DNA of 64,000 nt from a virus, in the IMG/VR virus record IMGVR_UViG_3300035670_000174, positions 1 through 64,000 of that record; one strand, written 5' to 3'. Position 1 is the first letter of the stretch; each line of letters starts with the position of its first letter. A program made the translations under genes and the position numbers. The notes below the pieces were generated by a model, which did not search any database, was not told the DNA's origin, and saw only the letters and a program-made list of their open reading frames with translations. Positions 28,638 through 36,584 of this stretch are shown one piece after another.

Positions 28638-31600
28638 TGAATTTTTACTATGGTGTTGTAGAAAATAGACAAGATCCATTAAGACTTGGTCGTTGCCAAG
28701 TCAGGGTTGTTGGATTACACACGCACGATAAATCTCAGTTACCTACTGCAGATTTACCATGGGCAGTTCCAGTTCAACCTGTTACATCCGCTGCTATGAA
28801 TGGTATTGGATATTCCCCAATTGGTCCAGTCGAAGGAACATCAGTAATTATAATTTTTGCTGATGATGGTCATCAGCAACCTATTATGATTGGTACTGTA
28901 GGTGGTGTCCCAAGTGCGCCAGGAAATATTGATCAAGATGATGAAACTCCTATTGTTCGACCAACTAAGATTAAAGATTTACAGCTTAGAACTATCCCTG
29001 GACCAGTATCTGGTAAAACTATAACATTTTATGATCCAGATACCAACAATCAAAATTTAACAGCACCACTAAAAGCCAACATGAAAGTTTTTGGCTTTAG
29101 TATTCCGCAAGGAACTTTTATTGTTTCTGTTAATAATGGAACACAGATCACAATTAGTAATCCAGTTTCAGAATATAAAGAAAATATTATAACATTTGAA
29201 GATGTTCCAACAAATTTAGAAGCAGTAAATCAAAGTAAAGTACAATCTTATCTTATTGATAGCAGTGGAAATACAGTTGTTTCTGGTTCTGGTGATCCAA
29301 TTACCACTGGTTCTACATCATCAAATCCAGTTAAACAGACTCCAGTTAATTCTTCAATACCAACTATTCCACCAGCAAAATCTTCTTCAAATCCAAGTAA
29401 ATCGTCAGAAGGTATTAAAGCGTTACTTGTTGCTTGCGACAAAGTTGGATTGACAACTAAAGAGCAGAAGTGCGCTTTGCTTGGGATTGCTGGAGGTGAG
29501 TCTCGTTGGATTCCTCAATTAGAATCTTTTAATTATAGCCCATCTAGACTTAAACAGATATACTCTTTTGCTACAGAAGAAGATATTCAAAAATATTCTA
29601 ATGCTTCTAGAAAAGGTATCACAAGAGAAGAATTCTTTTCTTGGGCTTATGGACCAACTAAACGTGGTAAAAATTTCTTAGGAAATGAAACTGATGCAGA
29701 TGGCGGTAAATATTTTGGTCGTGGATTTATCCAGCTAACAGGTAAGGCTAATTATAGAAGATATCAAAATTTAGCTAATCAAATGGGATTGTCTTTAGAC
29801 ATTGTAAACAATCCAGATTCTTTAGATGCAGACATTAATATTTCTGCTCTTATTGCTGCTCTTTATTTTAAAGACAGAGTTAAAGGTGTTTCACCTAATG
29901 CACATCCAGGATATTTCCTTGCTGCTAAAAAAGCAGTTGGAGTTAATTCACCAGATATCGCTGCATTAAAACAATCATATTATGAGTATTTTTATGGACA
30001 ACCAGGAATAGGTGGAGAAGAAAAAGATGCTGGTGCGCCAATTGCTGAACCACCAGTAGATGGAAGTTCAGAGCCTGGACCATCTAAGAAAAGTATTCAA
30101 ACTGGTTCCAACACAATAGGTTTTAGAGATCCAAATAACAAATATCCACTTAATGAGTATATTGGTGAACCAGATACAAACAGATTAAGTCGTGGGATTA
30201 TTGATGGTACAATTGTTAAGAAAAAAGATAATCTTAGAGTTAGATCTGTTCCAAAAGCATTAAATGGTGGAACATGGGATCAACCAGAATCTGTGTATGG
30301 TGCAAAGTATCCATTTAATAAAGTATTTGAAACAGAATCTGGTCATGTTCAAGAATTTGATGACACTCCAGGTTACGAAAGAATAAACACATATCATAGA
30401 TCTGGTACATTTACTGAGATCGACCCAAATGGTGTTCAAGTCAATTACATTGTAGGTGACAGTTTTGTTTTAATAGAAAAGAATGGATGTATCCGAGTTG
30501 CTGGCGAATGTAATATTACTGTTGATGGTAATACAAACATTTATGCCAGAACAGATGCAAATATCCAAGTCGAACAAAACGCTACTGTTAAAGTGGGTAA
30601 TAATTTAGATCTTGGAGTCGCAACAGATTTTACTCTCGCTGTTGGTGGAGATTTTAGAGTTAAAGTTGCTGGAGACTATCAGATCCAAGCAGCAAATATT
30701 AGTCAAAAGTCTAATGATAAAGTTAACATAGAAGCTGCGGGAGAAGCCAATTATCTATCTGGATCTTCCACAAGAATGGATTACTCCGAAGGTCAATTTG
30801 GTAATGGTGCTGAAGGTGCTGTTCCTGTCGATATAGTTCCACCAGAATTAGGAAACCCAGTAAATCCGATTATTCCATATGCAATTCCTCCAGAAAGAGA
30901 ATTCGAAGAAAAGACAACTGCAGAAACACCAGAAGATTATGATACACCAGAAGGAAGAAAATCTTCATCAGAACAGGCAAGAACCGAAGGCGTAGTTGGC
31001 GGTGGTGTAGTAGTTGCTGCAGAAGAAGCAGAACCTACTGGTGGAGGTGGAACTCAGAAAACAGTAGAATGCAAATTAATCTATACTACTAAAGAATTTG
31101 GTAATGATTATAGACTATCTAAGAACTTCACTGTTGGTATGTTAATTGATGGTGGTATTAATGGAAGACATAGATTAGTCGATCAGTTGCTTTCTAATGG
31201 TAAGGAACAAAGAATATATACTGTCGGCGAAATAGTATGTAACATGGCTAATATGGCTGAAAATTTATTAGAACCAGCATTAGAAATTCTTCCTGGCGGA
31301 ATTGGTGGATACAAAACTCAATGGAGAATTAACTCTGGATATCGTCTAAAAGGTGTTATTGGTGCTGTAGAATCTCCAGTATCTCAACACCCCAAAGGAC
31401 AAGCTGTAGATATTGGAATTTTATTACCAGATAGAATTGGTAAAACATATGAAATTATCCAAAAGATGGAGCGTTCCTTACCATATGACCAGTTAATTTT
31501 AGAATATCGTTATCCAAGTTCAGTTTGGATCCATGCATCGTATACACCTACTGGACCAAGAAAGATGGCATTTACTATGGTTAATGATAAAGTCTACAAG

Positions 31601-31666
31601 AGAAATGCACAAGGTATACCAACTGGATTTGTTTTAGTGAATGATATTCCACCGAAAGCAGCATAA
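28637..31666 (+). CDS. 5: gp5-like spike with GH19 and M15 hydrolase domains
   Basis: 1009 aa, almost double T4 gp5 (575). Order of domains: OB fold (1-90: MNFYYGVVENRQDPLRLGRC, IIIFADDGHQQPIMIGTVGG); Ser/Pro-rich linker (210-260); GH19 chitinase-like domain (about 260-460; E near 286-287 in GGESRW, YFGRGFIQLTGKANY at 358-372); gp5 triple beta-helix (about 600-720, VKVAGDYQIQA-type repeats); Glu-rich linker; C-terminal M15 D,D-peptidase-like domain (about 850-990; SQHPKGQAVDI near 915 and WIHASY near 964 supply the zinc ligands). Two different peptidoglycan activities on one needle. T4 gp5 has a single T4-lysozyme domain instead. Confidence 0.88.
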   Translation: MNFYYGVVENRQDPLRLGRCQVRVVGLHTHDKSQLPTADLPWAVPVQPVTSAAMNGIGYSPIGPVEGTSVIIIFADDGHQQPIMIGTVGGVPSAPGNIDQDDETPIVRPTKIKDLQLRTIPGPVSGKTITFYDPDTNNQNLTAPLKANMKVFGFSIPQGTFIVSVNNGTQITISNPVSEYKENIITFEDVPTNLEAVNQSKVQSYLIDSSGNTVVSGSGDPITTGSTSSNPVKQTPVNSSIPTIPPAKSSSNPSKSSEGIKALLVACDKVGLTTKEQKCALLGIAGGESRWIPQLESFNYSPSRLKQIYSFATEEDIQKYSNASRKGITREEFFSWAYGPTKRGKNFLGNETDADGGKYFGRGFIQLTGKANYRRYQNLANQMGLSLDIVNNPDSLDADINISALIAALYFKDRVKGVSPNAHPGYFLAAKKAVGVNSPDIAALKQSYYEYFYGQPGIGGEEKDAGAPIAEPPVDGSSEPGPSKKSIQTGSNTIGFRDPNNKYPLNEYIGEPDTNRLSRGIIDGTIVKKKDNLRVRSVPKALNGGTWDQPESVYGAKYPFNKVFETESGHVQEFDDTPGYERINTYHRSGTFTEIDPNGVQVNYIVGDSFVLIEKNGCIRVAGECNITVDGNTNIYARTDANIQVEQNATVKVGNNLDLGVATDFTLAVGGDFRVKVAGDYQIQAANISQKSNDKVNIEAAGEANYLSGSSTRMDYSEGQFGNGAEGAVPVDIVPPELGNPVNPIIPYAIPPEREFEEKTTAETPEDYDTPEGRKSSSEQARTEGVVGGGVVVAAEEAEPTGGGGTQKTVECKLIYTTKEFGNDYRLSKNFTVGMLIDGGINGRHRLVDQLLSNGKEQRIYTVGEIVCNMANMAENLLEPALEILPGGIGGYKTQWRINSGYRLKGVIGAVESPVSQHPKGQAVDIGILLPDRIGKTYEIIQKMERSLPYDQLILEYRYPSSVWIHASYTPTGPRKMAFTMVNDKVYKRNAQGIPTGFVLVNDIPPKAA

Positions 31667-31962
31667 TGCCTTCTGCATATAGAAAGGGTGATTATTCTGT
31701 TGGAGCAGATGGTGGTGCTCCAACAGAATTAACTGCTTTTAATCATTGTATTAAGACTTATATTAATTCTAAATTAGCAGCTGTAATCGGCGATCAACAT
31801 CAACCACATGTAGTTCCTCCGATACACTCTGGAAGTCAAAGAGCTATTTCTAGTGGAGCTAATAAAACATTCTGGGAAGGTGTTTTAGCAGCAAGAACTG
31901 GAGACTCGATTGCAGATGGAGATATCTGTGGAGAAGGTTCTCCAAACACTTTCATAGAATAA
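31666..31962 (+). CDS. 5.4: PAAR-repeat spike tip protein
   Basis: 98 aa. It reads like PAAR proteins: AYRKGDYSVG at the start, H63 in HVVPPIHSG, then AARTGDSIADGDICGEG with the final C and H-type zinc ligands of the cone tip. It sharpens the gp5 spike (T4 gp5.4). TAATG overlap with gp5 supports joint expression. The usual PAAR motif Pro-Ala-Ala-Arg is degenerate (LAARTGD). Confidence 0.83.
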   Translation: MPSAYRKGDYSVGADGGAPTELTAFNHCIKTYINSKLAAVIGDQHQPHVVPPIHSGSQRAISSGANKTFWEGVLAARTGDSIADGDICGEGSPNTFIE

Positions 31963-31963
31963 C

Positions 31964-31970
31964 CTAAATA
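31964..31970 (+). promoter_or_regulatory. late promoter, leaderless for gp25
   Basis: CTAAATA directly after the PAAR stop, followed by AAGAAT and the gp25 ATG. At this distance transcription should start at the ATG. Confidence 0.5.
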
Positions 31971-31976
31971 AAGAAT

Positions 31977-32369
31977 ATGGCAAGAAACACAAGACTTTTC
32001 TCAGATTTAGACTTCAATTTCACCGCTCATCCTGTGAATGGGGATGTATCACGTAGATACGATGAGAATGCTATAAAGCAATCTATTAAAAACCTTCTTT
32101 TAACTAGAAATTTTGAAAGACCTTTCCATAGCGAAATTGGGTCACCTATTAGATCTCTTTTATTTGAAAACCCTGGACCAATGTTTACTGTTATGATGCA
32201 GAAGTCTATCATAGATGTTATTAATAACTTTGAGCCAAGAGCACAGATTATAGATGTTACTGTTGATGATTCCAGAGATACTAATACGGTTTATGTTAGT
32301 ATAGAATTTAAAATTATCAACACTGAGAGACCAGTAACTCTTGACTTTGCATTAGAGAGAACACGATAA
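31977..32369 (+). CDS. 25: gp25 baseplate wedge protein
   Basis: 130 aa (T4 gp25: 132). FSDLDFNFTAHPVNGDVSRR, the EN-A motif in DENAIKQSIKNLLLT, RNFERPFHSEIGSPIRSLLF and FEPRAQIIDVTV are the conserved gp25-like (GPW) signature. gp25 nucleates sheath assembly in all contractile tails. No ribosome site stands in the 6 nt between promoter and ATG. The next gene starts immediately after its stop. Confidence 0.92.
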   Translation: MARNTRLFSDLDFNFTAHPVNGDVSRRYDENAIKQSIKNLLLTRNFERPFHSEIGSPIRSLLFENPGPMFTVMMQKSIIDVINNFEPRAQIIDVTVDDSRDTNTVYVSIEFKIINTERPVTLDFALERTR

Positions 32370-34214
32370 ATGGGAACACCAAATAACAATAGAAGATTAA
32401 ATGTAGCAGAATTAGATTTTGATGCAATAAAAACTAATTTAAAAAATTATTTAAAGTCACAAGATGAATTTTCTGACTATGACTTTGATGGTTCTGCTCT
32501 TTCTGTTCTGCTAGATGTTCTAGCATACAACACTCACTATAATGGTATCTATACCAATCTAGCAGTTAATGAGATGTTTTTAGACTCAGCGTCTAAAAGA
32601 TCCTCAGTCGTTTCTCTTGCTAAAATGTTGGGATATACTCCAAGATCTGCTAAATGCGCGACTGCAGTAGTTAATCTAACTGTTACATCGCCAACATCTT
32701 CTCCAGATTCCGTCACATTACCAGCAAATCAAGCGTTTCTTACAAATATTGATAATGTGACATATACGTTTTATAATGTCGAAGACGTAACAATTACACC
32801 TAATACATCTGGTTCTTATATTTTCTCTAATTTAAAAATTATTGAAGGTACACCATTACAATATAAATTTGTTGTTGCTGCTGGATCTAGATTTATTATT
32901 CCTAACGCAAATGTCGATATTTCTACCATTAGTGTTAAAGTGCAAGAAAATGCTTCTACAGACGTATACCAAACATATACATTGTCTGATAATATCGCAT
33001 CAGTGACATCTTCTTCTAAAGTCTTTTATCTTAAAGAAATTGATGGTGGACTTTATGAAATAATTTTTGGTGATGACAACATTTCTAAAGCGTTAAGCAT
33101 TGGTAATGTGGTTACTGTAGATTATTTTATTTCTAGTTTAGAGGCTCCAAATAATGCAAATGTGTTTTCATACAATGGGGTTACTCTTCTAGGAAGCAAC
33201 TTAACAGTAACAACAGTTTCAAAAGCAACTGGCGGTGCAGAGCCTGAAGATATCAACAGCATTAAATTTAATGCACCAAGATTGTATTCTGCTCAAAACA
33301 GAGCAGTTACACCAGATGACTATAAGACTATTATCTACAATCTATTCCCACAAGCAAAATCAGTAACAGTTTGGGGTGGTGAGGATAATAATCCTCCTGT
33401 TTATGGTAAAACATATGTTTGTGTTAAACCAAAAGAAGCTGACAGACTAACTAACATAGAAAAAGATTCTATCAAGAATAACATTCTTGCTTCTAGAAAC
33501 ATTGTTTCTATTTTCCCAGAAATTGTTGACCCAGAATATTTTGATGTTCTAGTCACTTCTTATGTCCATTATAATCCAAGAGAAACTAGTAGCACTCCAT
33601 CTCAGATTGAGAGCACTGTTAAAGCTGCTTTATTAGATTATAATGAGACCGAGTTACAGAGATTTGATAGTATTCTTAGATTCTCTAAGATGTCAAGAAT
33701 TATTGATGAATGCGATCCATCAATTACGAATAATACCACAAGAATTTTAATCAGAAGAACATTTGAGCCAATTTATAATATTTCTAGCGAATATAAATTA
33801 AATCTAATCAACCCTATTTCTAAAGCTGGAAATAAAGAGGGTGATGTGTTTTCTTCTAGTGGTTTCTTTATCCCAAACAGTACACAAGTTCATTATCTTG
33901 ATGATGATGAAAATGGTAACATTAGATTATACTATTTGAATACAAACTTTGATAAAGTTATTGTTAACTCTACTATTGGAACAATTAACTATGATGCTGG
34001 TTTGGTAGTTGTTAGAAACCTTAATATAACTTCATTAAATGATGGAACATTAGACTTTATTATTCGCCCAGCTTCTTATGATGTAGTATCAGCGTTAAAT
34101 CAAATCGTTGAAATTTCTCAAGCAGATTTAAATATTACAGCCATAGCAGACAATACAAATAATGGCGACTTAGGCGCAGGATACAATTACATCTTTAATT
34201 CAATTAGATCATAA
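32370..34214 (+). CDS. 6: gp6 baseplate wedge protein
   Basis: 614 aa (T4 gp6: 660). FDAIKTNLKNYLKSQDEFSD, FDGSALSVLLDVLAYNTHYN and NLAVNEMFLDSASKRSSVVS are the strongest gp6/gpJ signature; GGAEPEDINSIKFNAPRLYS, then NRAVTPDDYKTII and ASRNIVSIFPEIVD mark the central part. gp6 dimers form the iris of the baseplate. Starts at the base after the gp25 stop. Confidence 0.92.
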   Translation: MGTPNNNRRLNVAELDFDAIKTNLKNYLKSQDEFSDYDFDGSALSVLLDVLAYNTHYNGIYTNLAVNEMFLDSASKRSSVVSLAKMLGYTPRSAKCATAVVNLTVTSPTSSPDSVTLPANQAFLTNIDNVTYTFYNVEDVTITPNTSGSYIFSNLKIIEGTPLQYKFVVAAGSRFIIPNANVDISTISVKVQENASTDVYQTYTLSDNIASVTSSSKVFYLKEIDGGLYEIIFGDDNISKALSIGNVVTVDYFISSLEAPNNANVFSYNGVTLLGSNLTVTTVSKATGGAEPEDINSIKFNAPRLYSAQNRAVTPDDYKTIIYNLFPQAKSVTVWGGEDNNPPVYGKTYVCVKPKEADRLTNIEKDSIKNNILASRNIVSIFPEIVDPEYFDVLVTSYVHYNPRETSSTPSQIESTVKAALLDYNETELQRFDSILRFSKMSRIIDECDPSITNNTTRILIRRTFEPIYNISSEYKLNLINPISKAGNKEGDVFSSSGFFIPNSTQVHYLDDDENGNIRLYYLNTNFDKVIVNSTIGTINYDAGLVVVRNLNITSLNDGTLDFIIRPASYDVVSALNQIVEISQADLNITAIADNTNNGDLGAGYNYIFNSIRS

Positions 34215-36091
34215 TGGCAAAAGTAGATATTTGTTCTATTGTTAGAAGACAATTACCTGAATTTGTCAGGGAAGACTATCCAACATTTGTTGCGTTTGTT
34301 GAAGCATATTATCAGTTTTTAAAAACACAACAATTAAATCTAGAAGATATTAAAGATTTAGATAAAACTCTTGATAAGTTTATCATAGAGTTTAAGAAAG
34401 AACTTTCTTATAATCTTCCTGCTATTATTTCTAATGATAGATTTGTTCTAGAAAGAATTAGAGATCAATATCTTTCAAAAGGATCAGCTGCGTCTTATAA
34501 ACTTCTTTTCAGATTGATGTTTGGTAAAGAAGTTCAGATTTCATATCCAGGACAACAGATGCTTATTGCTTCTGATGGAAGATGGAATCAAGATAGTTCT
34601 ATTTTTGCTAAAGTAGTATTTGGTGATCCAAACGAAATTGTTGGTAAGGTTGTTCAGATTGAAGATGGTAATAAAATTCTTAGAGTGCAGGTTAATAAAA
34701 AGTTAGACCTGCAGGGTGAGATTGACAGAATCGTTGCGCTTGGTGGCGACATTTATGAATTTTTCTTAGATAAGAAAATATATGGTAAAATAAATGTCGG
34801 TAACATTTTAAGATACGAAGATAAGTTTAAAGCCAATATTCTTGCAACTACTTCTGTTATTAAAATCTATGAGGCAGGACAAGGGTTTCGTGTAGGACAA
34901 GTTTTTGAAATTAAGAGTAGTACTGGTACTGGAACTTTAATTAAAGTGACCAGAATTAACAGTGTTGGTGGTATTGTTCACGCACAGATTATTAGATTTG
35001 GTGTAGGATATATCGCTGACTTTACTGCTTCTGTATTACCTTCAGATTCGATCACATCAAGAACTATAACCCAAGAAGAAGAGAACATATCAACAATTAG
35101 CGTTGATTCAGGATCTGGACCAATTATTGTCGGTCTTGAGCCAGAAGTAAATATTAGTGAACTCGGTTTTATTAATAGCGTTGACTATGTAGAGTCTGGA
35201 TATGTAGATGGTGCCTACTCAGGAACTATTTTAAAAGAATTTTCTTTTGATGCTCAGAATATTGTATCAAGCAATATTAAACCAGCTATCATTGAGATTA
35301 ATCTAGGCGCTCTTGCAAAATATCCAGGATACTACGAAACAAATAATGGTTTTCTATCAGACTCAATTTATATTCAAGATAGTAAATACTATCAGGTTTA
35401 TTCGTATGTTTTAAAAATTGATGAGAGATTATCCTCTTATAAAACCGCAGTTAAAACTATGATTCACCCAGCAGGTGTAGCGCTGTTTGGTGAATTTGAA
35501 ATTTCAAATAATTTTGACTTGGCTGTTGAACTAGAATCTCTAGTTAAGTCTCTTGGTATTGGTGTTGAAGAGCCAGAACTTATTGTTACCGATGAGAAAT
35601 TCTTAAATCTATTCACGTCTCTTTCTAGCGCACCTGTCCAGATAGTAGAGCCAACAATTAATAATTTTGTTGGTGGTGGCACTTCTATATTAACTAGCAT
35701 TTTTAATAAAAATTTTACAGGAGATGATGCGGATGAAGTTACAGTATCCGACACAGAACCTGTAGAAAAGTTATTATCTACAGAAAAGACAGAATTAGTT
35801 ACTATTGATGATAGTGATTTTGATGCTTCTATTGGATTGTCATTAGCTCACAGTCAGCTTATTGATGATTCAGAGTTGTTTAGAGATGTAGGAACAAGTT
35901 TAGAGTCTCCAGAACAAGTTATTGAAGAAACTAATCTTCTGCTTGAGATGAACGACACTAAATATATGAATCCACCAATTCAATATTTGATTCAATCAGA
36001 ATTTGGCTACGTAGTGCTAGATCCGTATGAAGAAGGAAATTACTTCTCAGAAATTTATGTAAATAACAGAGATGCTATTTTTAGCAGTTAA
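34214..36091 (+). CDS. baseplate wedge protein, gp7-like
   Basis: 625 aa. N-terminal REDYPTFVAFVEAYYQFLKT, then DQYLSKGSAASYKLLFRLMF and QQMLIASDGRWNQDS are conserved in T4-like cyanophages, where this gene follows gp6. The middle carries a GQGFRVGQVFEIKS/GVGYIADFTASV beta-repeat akin to those in gp8 and gp14. Acidic C-terminal third. T4 gp7 is 1032 aa, so this is a much reduced counterpart or a functional analogue; the position is the main evidence. TAATG overlap with gp6. Confidence 0.7.
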   Translation: MAKVDICSIVRRQLPEFVREDYPTFVAFVEAYYQFLKTQQLNLEDIKDLDKTLDKFIIEFKKELSYNLPAIISNDRFVLERIRDQYLSKGSAASYKLLFRLMFGKEVQISYPGQQMLIASDGRWNQDSSIFAKVVFGDPNEIVGKVVQIEDGNKILRVQVNKKLDLQGEIDRIVALGGDIYEFFLDKKIYGKINVGNILRYEDKFKANILATTSVIKIYEAGQGFRVGQVFEIKSSTGTGTLIKVTRINSVGGIVHAQIIRFGVGYIADFTASVLPSDSITSRTITQEEENISTISVDSGSGPIIVGLEPEVNISELGFINSVDYVESGYVDGAYSGTILKEFSFDAQNIVSSNIKPAIIEINLGALAKYPGYYETNNGFLSDSIYIQDSKYYQVYSYVLKIDERLSSYKTAVKTMIHPAGVALFGEFEISNNFDLAVELESLVKSLGIGVEEPELIVTDEKFLNLFTSLSSAPVQIVEPTINNFVGGGTSILTSIFNKNFTGDDADEVTVSDTEPVEKLLSTEKTELVTIDDSDFDASIGLSLAHSQLIDDSELFRDVGTSLESPEQVIEETNLLLEMNDTKYMNPPIQYLIQSEFGYVVLDPYEEGNYFSEIYVNNRDAIFSS

Positions 36092-36101
36092 AGGAGATCC
36101 C

Positions 36102-36563
36102 ATGAAACAAACAATCGCAGAAAACATGAAGGCAACTGGTCTAGTTAAAGTTGTCAAGAAAAATGCTCTTGGTCAGGTTACCCAAGAGTTTGAAGTTCCT
36201 AACCTAGTTGTTACTGCAGGTAAGAACTATATTGCATCAAAAATTGTTGCAACTACTAACAGCCCAGCTTCCATGACTCACATGGCGATCGGAACTGGAA
36301 CAACTGCTGCTTCCCTTACAGACACTCAGCTAGTTACACAAACTGGTCGAGTTACTCTATCTGGTTCTTCTGTTGCAAACAACACAATCACTTACACTGC
36401 TACTTTCCCAGCAGGTACTGGTGATGGCGCAATCACTGAAGCAGGTATTTTTAACGGAGCAACTTCTCCAGCAGCAACAATGCTATGCCGTACAACATTC
36501 CCAGTTGTCAATAAAGGTGCTGGTGACACTATTGCTATCACTTGGGTTATCACAGTAAGTTAA
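36102..36563 (+). CDS. small virion structural protein (fibre-like)
   Basis: 153 aa from ATG 36102, which follows an AAAGGAGATCCC ribosome site; codons back to 36072 are in frame but within the previous gene. KATGLVKVVKKNALGQVTQE, NLVVTAGKNYIASKIV and MAIGTGTTAASLTDTQL resemble small baseplate or tail-fibre connector proteins of many phages. The C-terminal TFPVVNKGAGDTIAITWVIT is a beta-strand end. Probably attached to the wedge or fibre base. Its codon choice is slightly richer in C than its neighbours. Confidence 0.65.
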   Translation: MKQTIAENMKATGLVKVVKKNALGQVTQEFEVPNLVVTAGKNYIASKIVATTNSPASMTHMAIGTGTTAASLTDTQLVTQTGRVTLSGSSVANNTITYTATFPAGTGDGAITEAGIFNGATSPAATMLCRTTFPVVNKGAGDTIAITWVITVS

Positions 36564-36584
36564 TTTTAAAATTAGGCTTAGTAC

